Positions 17,630-26,416 are shown, counted from the first letter of the stretch. The stretch: DNA of 64,000 nucleotides from Vreelandella sedimenti (GCF_013416325.1 NZ_JACCGK010000008.1:62001-126000); one strand, 5' to 3'. A program made the numbers and translations. Notes: generated by a model from the letters alone, not told the origin.

Positions 17630-18338
17630 CGGCTGTCCCCAGGTAAATACGTGCAACCTCTTCGTTAGCCTCTATTTCGTTGATCGTGCCTTCCGCAAAG
17701 ATTTCACCGAAGTTCAGTACAGTGACCTTGTGGGCAATCTGGCGCACAAATTCCATGTCGTGTTCAACCGCTAAGATCGACATACCTTTGCGATTGAGCT
17801 CCTGGATCATCTCGCCCGTGCGCGCCGTTTCTTCTGGTGTCATGCCAGCTGTCGGTTCATCAAGAAGTAGTAAACGCGGCTCCGTGCTCACCGCCATACC
17901 GATCTCAAGCCACTGCTGTTCCCCGTGTGAGAGTTCTCCAGCAAGTTCTCCGGCTTTATCGGTAAGCCTTACAAAAGCGAGTGCTTTATCGATAGCCGAT
18001 GTCATGGAATCACCATGCAGGTGGTTCTGAACCGCGATTTGCATGTTTTGCCAAACGGAGAGCTCGGAGAAGATACCCGGCACCTGGAACTTGACGGCAA
18101 TTCCCTGTTTCACGCGCTCGAAGGAACGAAGCTTGGTAATTTTTTGATCTGAAAAGTAGATCTCACCTGAGCTTGGTTGATGCTCACCGAGTACAAGCTT
18201 GAAAAACGTGCTCTTCCCAGCGCCATTCGGACCAATCAGGCATCGAATCTCACCATGCTCCATTGAGAAGTTCACATCCTGAGCAACTTTTACCCCGTCG
18301 AAATGCTTATATAATTTCTCAGTTCGCAATATGGTCAC
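17616..18338 (-). CDS. urtD: Urea/short-chain amide ABC transporter ATPase UrtD-type
   Basis: This 240-aa ATPase has Walker A (GPNGAGKST), the signature LSHGEQQWLEIGMAV and Walker B (LLLLDEPTAGM). The LSHGEQQWLEIGMA form is characteristic of UrtD, as opposed to LivG. The start overlaps the urtC stop by 4 nt (ATGA), so expression is coupled. It pairs with UrtE to power uptake. Confidence 0.94.
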   Translation of the reverse strand: MTILRTEKLYKHFDGVKVAQDVNFSMEHGEIRCLIGPNGAGKSTFFKLVLGEHQPSSGEIYFSDQKITKLRSFERVKQGIAVKFQVPGIFSELSVWQNMQIAVQNHLHGDSMTSAIDKALAFVRLTDKAGELAGELSHGEQQWLEIGMAVSTEPRLLLLDEPTAGMTPEETARTGEMIQELNRKGMSILAVEHDMEFVRQIAHKVTVLNFGEIFAEGTINEIEANEEVARIYLGTADDDE

Positions 18339-19438
18339 GACATGCCCTCCTTACGCTTCCGAAAGCGGCCAAAGAACTTGACCAGCCCCGGGATCAACCC
18401 TTCCGGTAAAAAGACCACGACGATGACCAACAGCAATCCCATAATGACAAAGGCGTAGTAGCTGCCGAAAATAGTTAGGTTCTGGAAGATGCCAAGCACT
18501 ACCAAGGTGCCCACCAGCGTTGCGGTGAGGTCTTTACGCCCGCCCACTGCCACCCAAATAATGGGTAATGCGGCGGCCGCTAAATCCATATTGGATGGGC
18601 TGATATACTGCCCCCAAGCGGTATAGAGCACACCTGATAGACCCGCTAAACCGCTGCCAATAACAAAGGCAATTAACTGATAGCGGCGTATGTCGTAGCC
18701 AAGCATTTCAGCGCGGTGCGGATTCTCACGAATTGCGACTAGCACATTGCCGAATCTCGAATTGACGAGAACCCGCAAGCCCAGATAGCAAATCACCAGC
18801 ATGGCCAAAAGGAGGTAATAAAGTGGCACGCCCGAATACAGCGCGATATCTCCCCCAGCCCAGGGGATTGTCAGCGGCGGCATACCGGTCATGCCATTAT
18901 CGCCACCCAGTCGGGCATCGCCGATCGCCCACTGGGACCCAGCCGTCTGTGCCATAAAGGTGGCAAAAACCAGCGTAGTCGACAGTGTGACAATACCGAG
19001 GAATACGCCGCTAATACGCCCATAAAAAAGAATGTAACCAAGTACAGCCGCTCCCAAGCAGGACATCCCAACGCCTAGAAGCACGCCGACGATGGTCAAA
19101 CCGTAAGCTGCGCCAAAGTTAATAGTGACGACACCATACGTGTACCCGGCAAGCCCGAAGAAAGCAGTCTGACCGAAACTGAGCGACCCGGCATATCCCC
19201 AGATGAGCGACAGCCCAAGTGCCATAAACACCCAGCAAAAGAAGTAAGCCGTATTACCTACACTCCAGGCATCAGCGAAAGCGGGATATACAACTGCCGC
19301 CCCAATCGTTAAGGCAAAGACAATCCAAAACAGTGGGCCACGCCCCAGAGTTTGCGGGCCATTGATAAGACGCAACCAGCCGGGCATTCGACCGTCCGGA
19401 CGAGACGCTTTCAAATCTTCTCGTTGTAACATACCCAT
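18335..19438 (-). CDS. urtC: Urea/short-chain amide ABC transporter permease UrtC-type
   Basis: This 367-aa LivM-like permease has about 10 hydrophobic segments and the conserved GYAGSLSFGQTAFFGLAGY and AIRENPHRAEMLGYD (ATPase-docking) motifs. A soluble N-terminal arm of about 30 residues precedes the first membrane span. Its start abuts the urtB stop with no gap. It forms the channel with UrtB. Confidence 0.94.
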   Translation of the reverse strand: MGMLQREDLKASRPDGRMPGWLRLINGPQTLGRGPLFWIVFALTIGAAVVYPAFADAWSVGNTAYFFCWVFMALGLSLIWGYAGSLSFGQTAFFGLAGYTYGVVTINFGAAYGLTIVGVLLGVGMSCLGAAVLGYILFYGRISGVFLGIVTLSTTLVFATFMAQTAGSQWAIGDARLGGDNGMTGMPPLTIPWAGGDIALYSGVPLYYLLLAMLVICYLGLRVLVNSRFGNVLVAIRENPHRAEMLGYDIRRYQLIAFVIGSGLAGLSGVLYTAWGQYISPSNMDLAAAALPIIWVAVGGRKDLTATLVGTLVVLGIFQNLTIFGSYYAFVIMGLLLVIVVVFLPEGLIPGLVKFFGRFRKRKEGMS

Positions 19439-20311
19439 TTATGTACGCCCCTTGAGTAACCAGCCAGACAGGCCTTGTGGGAGAATACGGATGACCACCA
19501 TTACAGTGATTAACAACCCCACTTGGCCCATAAGCTGCCCTTGCCACCCAGTCAAAAAGGCCTTGATAACAGCGAGCGTGGCTGCCGCTGGCGCCGTCCC
19601 CAAGAACACATCAGCCCCACCAACAACCACCGTCACGAAGCTTTCAACCAGGAAGTTGGCGCCCAGCGTCGGGACGATGGAGATCGTGGGGGCATAAAGC
19701 GCTCCGGCTAAGCCCGCCAGGGCTGCGCCGAGACCAAAGGTGAGGGAGTACATACGCCCGGTGTCGATTCCCGCGGCTTTCGCCATATGCGGTGCTTGAA
19801 TTGTTGCACGTGAGTGGATACCGAAAGTCGTATGATGAAACAGCACATACAACCCAATAAGCAGTAGCACTGCGACACCCAGCAGCACCATTCGATAGGT
19901 AGAGTAGCTGTAGCCGCCCACCGAAAAACTGCCGAGCGGCGTGCTGATACCCGCCATACTGGATCCAAGTACGATCAGCGTGCCCTGAGTAAGGATCAGG
20001 CTAATCCCCCATGTGGCAACAATAGAATCCAACGGACGGTGATAGAGGCGATGAATAATTGTGCGTTCAAGTACAATGCCAAGAATCCCGGCGGCAAGGC
20101 TGCCACATAGCATCGCGATAGGCAGTGGGACCCCTAGGCGTGCCGTTGCCACCGTTACGTAGGCGCCGCACATGATAAATTCGCCGTGTGCTAGGTTGAT
20201 AATCCCCATCATCCCGAAAATCACCGCCAACCCCATGGCGGATAGCACCAAGAAGGCAAAAGCATCCCCAAACTGATAGAACGCTGTAAACGCTAAATGT
20301 ATATATTCCAT
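19439..20311 (-). CDS. urtB: Urea/short-chain amide ABC transporter permease UrtB-type (short form)
   Basis: This 290-aa LivH-like permease has IINLAHGEFIMCGAYV near the N-terminus and FGLGAALAGLAGALYAP near 205-221. Many proteobacterial UrtB proteins carry a large periplasmic N-terminal extension (about 500 aa in total). This one lacks it and matches the short form seen in amide-linked (FmdE-like) systems. That supports short-chain amides as the main cargo, but this is an inference. It lies 104 bp after urtA. Confidence 0.9.
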   Translation of the reverse strand: MEYIHLAFTAFYQFGDAFAFLVLSAMGLAVIFGMMGIINLAHGEFIMCGAYVTVATARLGVPLPIAMLCGSLAAGILGIVLERTIIHRLYHRPLDSIVATWGISLILTQGTLIVLGSSMAGISTPLGSFSVGGYSYSTYRMVLLGVAVLLLIGLYVLFHHTTFGIHSRATIQAPHMAKAAGIDTGRMYSLTFGLGAALAGLAGALYAPTISIVPTLGANFLVESFVTVVVGGADVFLGTAPAAATLAVIKAFLTGWQGQLMGQVGLLITVMVVIRILPQGLSGWLLKGRT

Positions 20312-20415
20312 ATCCAGCTCCTAGGCAGGAAACGCCAGCGAGATTTCCCGCTTAATGGAAACTCACAGACCAGGCAGGGTGAATCTCACCACCCTGCTGG
20401 TACGATGCGTGATAT

Positions 20416-21651
20416 TTACTCGTTTGGAGGGCTAGAAGGAGTGTACTGAGCACTTGGGTCGTTCTGGGTCAGGTCGCAGCCGTTTTCACCCAGCCAGTAA
20501 GGCTCAATATTTTCCCAAGTTTCGGGGAAAGATATCTCGTGGTTCTCATCCACTTGCGCCAGAAAGATATTGTGAGACATGTGCTGGCTCTTGGGATCGA
20601 GACACACCCTGCCCGAAGGGCCGTCGAAGCAGACATCGCCCTCGGCGATGACGTTGCGAAGGTCTTCTTTATCGGTTGAGCCGTCTGCACGCTCAACCAT
20701 CTGCTTATAAAGGTACATCGCGATATAAGAGTTCGCTGCTTCTTGATTCACATAGGGCGTATCGGGGAAACGCTCATAGAACTTCTCAACGAACTCATTC
20801 GCTTCAGGGGTATCGACTTCTTCAATAAAGTTCGTCGTCACGAACATGTTTTCAAGGCTTGGCGGCGCAAAGCGCTTATGCTCGTAGCCCTGCCCAACAT
20901 TTACCGATGAGGCCATGGGAAGCCCCAGGTCGGCAGATGCTGCCTGCTCGTAATAAGACGCCTGATTGGAACCGACCAGCAGTGTGACGACGAAGTCCGG
21001 AGACTCACCCTGGATATTTTGGATGGTTTGCGAGAACTGGGAAACATCCAGAGGGATGAACTCCTCACCCACGATTTCACCACCTTCCTCTTCTACAATC
21101 TGCCGCACCCATTCCGCCGAAATCTGACCAAAGTTGTAGTCTGCAGCGATCGTATAGACGTTAGGTCCGTACTTTTCCATCATCCAGGGAATCAGCGTCG
21201 AGAACTGCTGTTCAGGGACTGCACCAGTGACAATCATGTTGGCGTCACACACGCCGCCTTCATACTGATTGTTATAAAATGCCAACCCATCAAATTGGTT
21301 AACAATCGGTCGATACGCTTCTCGTGATGACGAAGCAAAACCCGCAAAGACGGTATCCACCTGATCACGCTGGAGAACCCGCCGCATCAACTCCTGGTAA
21401 CGACGGTCATCAGACTGAGTATCGTAAATAACAAGTTCCACCTCGCGACCAGCAATACCGCCCGCTTCATTTATTTCCTCAGCCGCTAACTCAATGGCAT
21501 TCACCTTAGCCTGCGTCACCGCTGCAAAGTTGCCAGACTGATCTTCAAGCACACCGATCTGGATAGGATCATTCGCTGAAGCGCTGGTCACTAACGAGCC
21601 CGCTAACAACGTTGATAAGGTTGCCGTTCTCTGAATTGTTGAGTATTTCAT
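20416..21651 (-). CDS. urtA: Periplasmic urea/amide-binding protein UrtA/FmdD-type
   Basis: This 411-aa protein starts with a Sec signal peptide (LSTLLAGSLVTSASA, cut at about residue 26). It continues with the type I periplasmic binding fold: IQIGVLEDQSGNFAAV, AGREVELVIYDTQSDD, and a C-terminal Asn/Pro-rich tail. It shares architecture with AmiC, which is encoded upstream without a signal peptide. It would deliver amide or urea to UrtBC. The RBS AGGGG lies 9 nt before the ATG. A 150-bp gap with a hairpin separates it from amiR. Confidence 0.92.
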   Translation of the reverse strand: MKYSTIQRTATLSTLLAGSLVTSASANDPIQIGVLEDQSGNFAAVTQAKVNAIELAAEEINEAGGIAGREVELVIYDTQSDDRRYQELMRRVLQRDQVDTVFAGFASSSREAYRPIVNQFDGLAFYNNQYEGGVCDANMIVTGAVPEQQFSTLIPWMMEKYGPNVYTIAADYNFGQISAEWVRQIVEEEGGEIVGEEFIPLDVSQFSQTIQNIQGESPDFVVTLLVGSNQASYYEQAASADLGLPMASSVNVGQGYEHKRFAPPSLENMFVTTNFIEEVDTPEANEFVEKFYERFPDTPYVNQEAANSYIAMYLYKQMVERADGSTDKEDLRNVIAEGDVCFDGPSGRVCLDPKSQHMSHNIFLAQVDENHEISFPETWENIEPYWLGENGCDLTQNDPSAQYTPSSPPNE

Positions 21652-21716
21652 TTGTATACCCCTGATTAAGTTTTACTTTTTTCTTCCTCGCCGTCCTGCA
21701 GCAACACAACTCCCTT

Positions 21717-21744
21717 GTCGCCTCTTCATAAAATGAGAGACGAC
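21717..21744 (-). promoter_or_regulatory. Hairpin in the amiR-urtA intercistronic region
   Basis: On the minus strand GTCGTCTCTCAT and ATGAAGAGGCGAC pair across a TTT loop, with one bulged A and one G-T pair. There is no T-tract after it, so it is not a standard terminator. It lies 66 nt before the urtA start. It may stabilise or process the message between the regulator and transporter genes. Confidence 0.5.
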
Positions 21745-21801
21745 CTTTTGCTCTTGAAGCCTGTCCGACATATTCCGCTTCGATTAACCTCAGTGAATCA
21801 G

Positions 21802-22452
21802 CTATGAATAACGGTTCAACCGGGATTCCCTAAGACGATGGATGGTGTCGGCATCCTCCTTTAATGCCGCCACAGCGATCTCTCCCGAGACGATCATTGC
21901 CGCGAAATCCTCAAGAGACAGGCGTCGGTTCATGCTCGCCGAACGCAACAGGGCAAAGGCGTCATTGACCGAAATCCCCATATCTTCAATGAGCTTGATC
22001 ACCGCCGTGCATACGACTTGGCGCGCACGAACCTGCTGTTCCAAACGGTGGAGTTTTTGCTCCGTCTCATAACACTGATTAAACGTTTGGTAAGCAATAA
22101 TAAGACTCGCGAGAATGCCGGCCTTACGTAGCGGTTTGGTGAGATAACCAGACACTCGGCGCTCAATGAACCAATTAACCGAGCTCGGGGCATCTGAACC
22201 GATAAGTGCAATCGCCGGCCCCTGCACGCGATCTATCATGTGCGTGATGTCGCCAAACTGACGTCCCAACTCATCGTCGAAGAACACCAGATCAAACGGC
22301 CTATCAGACCCAGCCTCATCCTGGTTTTCATGAATGACTGGAGTGACGCCAAGCTCCACCAGGAACTGAGTCAGCACTTCTCGATCTCTTTCGGCGGCAC
22401 ATACAATCAATGCACGATGGCCCCTGAAATTGCGTCGTGTGGTAACCGTCAT
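21802..22452 (-). CDS. amiR: AmiR-type ANTAR antitermination regulator
   Basis: This 216-aa protein has an N-terminal pseudo-receiver domain (about 10-120), a coiled-coil linker (about 125-150; ETEQKLHRLEQQVRARQ) and a C-terminal ANTAR RNA-binding domain (about 145-205; VVCTAVIKLIEDMGISVNDAF, LLRSASMNRRLSLEDFA). AmiR binds leader RNA and prevents termination when released by its partner AmiC. The start overlaps the amiC stop by 4 nt, as expected for a stoichiometric sensor-effector pair. The probable RNA target is the attenuator at 23654-23734, in front of amiC itself. Confidence 0.92.
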   Translation of the reverse strand: MTVTTRRNFRGHRALIVCAAERDREVLTQFLVELGVTPVIHENQDEAGSDRPFDLVFFDDELGRQFGDITHMIDRVQGPAIALIGSDAPSSVNWFIERRVSGYLTKPLRKAGILASLIIAYQTFNQCYETEQKLHRLEQQVRARQVVCTAVIKLIEDMGISVNDAFALLRSASMNRRLSLEDFAAMIVSGEIAVAALKEDADTIHRLRESRLNRYS

Positions 22453-23627
22453 CGCACGATCCTCAAGCCAATATTGTTTTGAGCAATGGGCGTTTCCGTC
22501 TGAGCAGAACTTTCACCACATGCTTCAGCCCAAACGAGATAAGGATCCGGGCGAACGGGGGCCTTTGCTTCTGAGATCACCTTAAACGTCGCATCTTCGC
22601 GGGAGATTCCTAACCGGACGGTTAAATAACTGTGATTGCTCTCAGGATCGACATGGACCTTTCCCTGAGGTGCTTGGAAGGACGTTCCATGCAGCGCTTT
22701 TTTCACCCGGTCAATATCAACGGAATCGGCGCCAGCCAAGGCAAGGGCAAGTAAGTGAACGGTGTTGTAGGAAGCTTCTGCATCTGCACTAGGTAGGGCA
22801 TCATGGCCGTAGCGTTGGCGGTAGCTAGCGACAAACTGCTTGTTAACTTCTGTCTCGATAGTGGAGAAGTAAACGCTGGATGCGAGATGCCCAGCACACG
22901 CCTGCGGACCAATTTGAGCAAGTTCCGGTTCGCAAAGCGTGCAGCTGCCTACCACCGTTTTTTGAAGGGCTGCGTTCTCATCGCGCGCCTTGGCCAACGC
23001 GCGGTAGAACGCATAGCTCGACTCTCCGATCAGCATGTTCATAATGAAGGCAGGCCGCTTTTCGTGAATCTCTTCGATGATACGCGCCACATCCAGGTCA
23101 CCGACCTGCAGGTAACGCTCAGCGATCATCTTCCCGCCATGCGCCTTGGTCAGCTCTCTGATAATGCGGCCATTTTCCCAGGCCCAGACATAGTTAGAGC
23201 CCACGAAGTAAACATCGCGAGTGATATGGGCAAGCACATGGTTCATCAGCGGTAAAACATGCTGGTTCTGAACAGCGCCTGTATAGATGACATTGTTATT
23301 AGTCTCGAAACCCTCGTAATGAGACGGATACCACAGCAAGCAATCGTATTTTTCAAAAATCGGGATAACTTCTTTGCGGCTGGAAGATGTATAGCAACCA
23401 ATCACGTGCTTTACGCCTTCATGGCGTAGCAAACTCCTCACGTGGGTGCCATAGGCAGCGTTGTCACCGGCTGGCTCGCACTCGATGGGCACAAGCTCAA
23501 AGGGATATCGTTTGTCCTGATTGACCTCTTCCAGCGCCAGCATCGCCCCATCACGCATTGAGCGGCCAACGGTGGCGTAGGGGCCTTGGGTGGAGAAGAG
23601 TATGCCAACCGGGATACGACTGTTCAT
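22449..23627 (-). CDS. amiC: AmiC-type cytoplasmic amide sensor (negative regulator of AmiR)
   Basis: This 392-aa protein has the type I periplasmic-binding fold (PVGILFSTQGPYATVGRSM, GCYTSSSRKEVIPIFEKYD, LLWYPSHYEGFE) but no signal peptide, which places it in the cytoplasm. In Pseudomonas, AmiC holds AmiR inactive until an amide such as acetamide binds. The LLWYPSHYEG segment is shared with UrtA/AmiC amide-binding proteins. It is the first gene of the operon, behind a leader terminator, which implies autoregulation by attenuation. Confidence 0.92.
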   Translation of the reverse strand: MNSRIPVGILFSTQGPYATVGRSMRDGAMLALEEVNQDKRYPFELVPIECEPAGDNAAYGTHVRSLLRHEGVKHVIGCYTSSSRKEVIPIFEKYDCLLWYPSHYEGFETNNNVIYTGAVQNQHVLPLMNHVLAHITRDVYFVGSNYVWAWENGRIIRELTKAHGGKMIAERYLQVGDLDVARIIEEIHEKRPAFIMNMLIGESSYAFYRALAKARDENAALQKTVVGSCTLCEPELAQIGPQACAGHLASSVYFSTIETEVNKQFVASYRQRYGHDALPSADAEASYNTVHLLALALAGADSVDIDRVKKALHGTSFQAPQGKVHVDPESNHSYLTVRLGISREDATFKVISEAKAPVRPDPYLVWAEACGESSAQTETPIAQNNIGLRIVR

Positions 23628-23653
23628 TGACTGACCGTCCTATTTCCAGACAT

Positions 23654-23699
23654 AAAAAAAGGGCTCACAACGCTACCTGACGGTAACGATGGGAGCCCT
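23654..23699 (-). terminator. Intrinsic terminator (attenuator) in the amiC leader
   Basis: On the minus strand AGGGCTC pairs with GAGCCCT, enclosing CGTTACC / GGTAGCG around a GTCA tetraloop. Seven T follow directly. It ends 26 nt before the amiC ATG and lies downstream of the likely promoter, so it should stop transcription of the whole amide operon unless antiterminated. AmiR, encoded second in the operon, is an ANTAR protein and the obvious antiterminator. Confidence 0.85.
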
Positions 23700-23734
23700 A
23701 TTGCTCTGTGCCCTTTCGGTGTATGCCGACGCAC
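23693..23734 (-). promoter_or_regulatory. Candidate ANTAR target: two small hexaloop hairpins before the attenuator
   Basis: On the minus strand the first hairpin is TCGG-CATACA-CCGA (23716-23729), lengthened by GTGC/GCAC (23708-23734). The second is GAGC-AATAGG-GCTC (23693-23706). Both have 6-nt loops. The 3' arm of the second is also the 5' arm of the terminator, so the two folds exclude each other. This is the layout of ANTAR-controlled leaders. The loops do not show the usual A at position 1 plus G at position 4 (second loop: A1 present, A at 4, G at 5), so the exact target is uncertain. Confidence 0.5.
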
Positions 23735-23755
23735 AATATGTCAATTACTAAACTT

Positions 23756-23784
23756 AGATTGTGACCCCTAAACGACTTTGTCAA
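23756..23784 (-). promoter_or_regulatory. Likely sigma-70 promoter of the amide operon
   Basis: On the minus strand TTGACA (23779-23784) is followed by 17 nt and CAATCT (23756-23761). The -35 is perfect and the -10 weak. It lies about 130 nt before amiC, so the attenuator is inside the transcript. A second TTGACA at 23739-23744 has no -10 at the right distance. Confidence 0.45.
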
Positions 23785-24584
23785 CACATTGACGCTATTC
23801 TTAAGTCGAAGGCCATTACCACTAAACAACTATAAATAAGTTAAAGCAACAAGCGTGCCAATTGAACAAAGCGCCACAATAGCGGCTTTTGAACACGTTT
23901 AATGTAGGTGTTGCGCCTCTTTTTGATACATACAGAAGAATTTATGCTGCATGAAGGTGCATACAGGTTTTCCATGCTTGCGCAACTGTGAAAACCAGAC
24001 AGTGAGAAAAATCAGTTGCAAGCGGGATCGCAAGAGCACAATTACTCTTTAATCCTAAGAGACCGCACTAACAGACAGAGAATGAAGGGTTTTGTAGAAT
24101 CTGCCGAAGGCCACCAACAAATAGGGCCATTTCAGCTACTCAGATACGATTTGCAAATCTGATAAGAACTGGCAGAGTTGGTCTTGAGAGAAACGGCACG
24201 TATTACGGATCGCAGATGCGGAATGTGGGGAATGAAACAAAAAAGGCCACCCTTGAAGGCGGCCTTTTAAGTCTATAACGTGTTGCTTTTAAAAACTTTT
24301 TTAGTAGCTCCGACACCAGGAGGCTAACCCGGAACCTACTGATTACAAGAAAACACTTCCACGCGTCCCACTGAAAATCAGCATCTAAAAAACTTCATAC
24401 ATCGAAGATAGGGTGGAGAGCCGCATATGGAATCAAAGAGTATTTACCTTACTTTCATGAGTAACTAATCTGAAGCCGCCGTGTCGTCATCACAAACATG
24501 ACGTCTTCTCATATCGAAATTTTCCAGAATTTTCGACATGAAGTAAAACTAGGTAAGTTAAATCATAAAGAAGCCATTAATCCC
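23785..24584. other. 800-bp intergenic region with one terminator
   Basis: No gene is supported between the amide operon promoter and the HTH gene at 24585. The only clear element is the hairpin at 24241-24268. Stops are frequent in all frames. Confidence 0.6.
24241..24268 (-). terminator. Intrinsic terminator
   Basis: AAAAGGCC and GGCCTTTT pair, with an inner CCTT/AAGG stem. Read on the minus strand it ends in a TTTTTT tract. On the plus strand only TTTT follows. It could end the transcript of the HTH gene, 317 bp upstream in transcription terms. Confidence 0.7.
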
Positions 24585-24911
24585 TCATTCAATACTGAGA
24601 TTAAGCGCTGCTTCCAGGCTTTGTTTCGCTATGAAAGCTTCTGCTGTTGAGCGCTGCGTATCTACTTCAGACAGCCAAGCTAAAACATCAGACAGTCGGT
24701 ACCTGACATTACGTCCGCGACGCACGAAACGTGGGGCGGGCTCCCCTAGCAGCATTCCCGTGACTCTACTTTTGCGTGCTGTCGAAGGCGCCGCTGGAAT
24801 CAAAGAGGGAAATACGGCGCTTTCTGGCAACTCAATCAGCTCCGGACTATAGCCTTGCTGGTACAGTCGAAACGCATTATCTAAGATTTCTTCACTTTTC
24901 TTTTTTGGCAT
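24585..24911 (-). CDS. Small HTH (AlpA/excisionase-like) DNA-binding protein
   Basis: This 108-aa basic protein ends its core with APRFVRRGRNVRYRLSDVLAWLSEV (about 65-89), the wing and recognition-helix pattern of MerR/AlpA-type excisionases and phage regulators. The N-terminus is Lys-rich (MPKKKSEE). It stands alone in a gene-poor region near tRNA-Pro. Two direct repeats sit just upstream and may be its own operators. The function is not known; a leftover of an integrated element is plausible. Confidence 0.6.
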   Translation of the reverse strand: MPKKKSEEILDNAFRLYQQGYSPELIELPESAVFPSLIPAAPSTARKSRVTGMLLGEPAPRFVRRGRNVRYRLSDVLAWLSEVDTQRSTAEAFIAKQSLEAALNLSIE

Positions 24912-24925
24912 GACGGGAGTTCCTA

Positions 24926-24987
24926 GTAATTTACCCTTGTCATGTTGCCCAAACGAACTCTCAGCTTGGGGGGTGTAATTTACCCTT
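24926..24987. repeat. Pair of 13-bp direct repeats upstream of the HTH gene
   Basis: GTAATTTACCCTT occurs at 24926-24938 and 24975-24987. The spacing of 49 bp is close to five helical turns. Both lie within 80 bp upstream of the HTH gene start and could be binding sites for its product. Confidence 0.6.
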
Positions 24988-25241
24988 TTTCATAATTGAA
25001 CAGCTGTACTTATTTGGCTGGCTGTGTTGTCTGCATTTCGGGAGACTACTTCTGGTCAATCAAGGTGTGCGGCGCGGTTTTACAAAATCATTTTAACCAA
25101 TCCCTCCTCGTCTCATGAGAGGGGGTTCTGCGGTTGCCGATGGAATTGCAAGGGCGGCGAAAAGGAAAACTGTTGTTGCCAGCTGTGCCTTCTTGCTTCC
25201 GACGCGTGCTACCTATTTGCTACCTAAAATTTAACCAAACA
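24988..25241. other. Intergenic region with paired GCTACCTA repeats, possible attachment-site remnant
   Basis: No gene is supported. GCTACCTA is present twice with 3-bp spacing (25208-25215 and 25219-25226), close to the 3' side of tRNA-Pro. Such paired short repeats resemble integrase arm-type sites. No integrase gene remains. Confidence 0.3.
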
Positions 25242-25279
25242 AAAACGGCCACTGTAGCAATTAGCTAAGTGGCCGTTTT
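25242..25279 (-). terminator. Terminator of tRNA-Pro
   Basis: AAAACGGCCACT and AGTGGCCGTTTT are perfect 12-bp arms with an inner TAGC/GCTA stem. On the minus strand the hairpin ends in TTTTT and lies 12 nt after the tRNA CCA end. Confidence 0.85.
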
Positions 25280-25291
25280 ATATGTCTTTTT

Positions 25292-25368
25292 TGGTCGGAG
25301 CGACAGGATTCGAACCTGCGACCTTTGCAACCCCATTGCAACGCGCTACCAAGCTGCGCCACGCTCCG
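25292..25368 (-). tRNA. tRNA-Pro (anticodon GGG)
   Basis: A 77-nt tRNA on the minus strand. The acceptor arms are CGGAGCG and CGCTCCG with discriminator A, and CCA is encoded. The T-arm contains GGTTCGAATCC. The anticodon stem TTGCA/TGCAA holds the loop ATGGGGT with anticodon GGG, reading CCC proline codons. All arms pair. Confidence 0.97.
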
Positions 25369-25500
25369 CTGTCTTTATTGGCCGCTACATCTTTGCCTCA
25401 AGACGGTGCGTATACTAGCGGTTTCTTGCATAAATGAAAAGCCCTTATAGCGCTTTCTTTTCAAGTATTTGTCACACACCGCTATAATTCTCATCACCCT

Positions 25501-26322
25501 TTATAGCTTGCGTTGATCGGCTTCAAGCAGCAGATAAGCCATCGCGTCATATACACCGGGGGCCGTTACGATTAAATGATCCGGATAGATATCTTCTGGC
25601 ACCGCTGAAGGTACTGGGTATAGATGCCCTACTCTCGCGCCGGCTTCACGTGCAACAACCCAGCCTGCAACGAAATCCCAGGGCGAGACACTCTCGTAAT
25701 ACGCATCCAGGCGACCGCAGGCTACATCGCATAAATCGAGCGCTGCAGCGCCATTTCGACGTATGTCTTGGCACTCAAAAAGCACGGCTTCCAACCGCTT
25801 CAAAAGGTGCTTACGCTCCTCTTTACGGTAAGGAAATCCTGTACCCACCAAGGTGTGTGCCAGTGAATCTGCACTACTGGGCTGTATAGGTTTGCCATTG
25901 CATAAAGCCCCTGAGCCTTCTGCAGCACTAAAGGTCTCACCTAAAAAGGGTGCATGAACAACGCCCACCTTGGCGACGCCCTCTTCCATCCAGCCAATGG
26001 AAACCGCTACGTGGCGAAGCCCTTGAGCAAAATTAACAGTGCCATCAATAGGATCCACCACCCACAGCTTAGGTGCCGTTTCATGTAAAGCGCTTTCTGG
26101 AGCAAGCTCTTCACTCAGCCGCGCTTCACCCGGAAAGTGCTCCTCCAGGCGTTGACTAATAAGCTTGTCCACGGCCACATCCACGTCGGTGACCAACTCA
26201 TTATCCTTTTTTAAGCGCTGGGCAAAGTCTTGCTCCTCCCGCGCCTTGATAATCATCTGCCCAGCTTCTTCGGCAATAGCGATAGTAATTTCAAGACGTG
26301 CGGCTAGTGTGTGGTCGCTCAT
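25501..26322 (-). CDS. Inositol monophosphatase family protein
   Basis: This 273-aa protein has the IMPase metal-site motifs: SEELAP (about 90), WVVDPIDGTVNF (about 107-118) and WDFVAGWVVAREAGARVG (about 216-233). The family dephosphorylates inositol phosphates or related sugar phosphates; SuhB-like members also have an RNA-polymerase role. It is not placed near secretion or isc genes, so SuhB identity is not assumed. It is a single gene between tRNA-Pro and the CigR-like gene. Confidence 0.88.
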   Translation of the reverse strand: MSDHTLAARLEITIAIAEEAGQMIIKAREEQDFAQRLKKDNELVTDVDVAVDKLISQRLEEHFPGEARLSEELAPESALHETAPKLWVVDPIDGTVNFAQGLRHVAVSIGWMEEGVAKVGVVHAPFLGETFSAAEGSGALCNGKPIQPSSADSLAHTLVGTGFPYRKEERKHLLKRLEAVLFECQDIRRNGAAALDLCDVACGRLDAYYESVSPWDFVAGWVVAREAGARVGHLYPVPSAVPEDIYPDHLIVTAPGVYDAMAYLLLEADQRKL

Positions 26323-26416
26323 TGAATCTCCCTTTAGGACGCGATGATACTGTGAGCTTCTACCATAAGCCGCCGGGATGTAATTTTCGAGTCATACCGA
26401 CTTGTGCTTGCAATGG

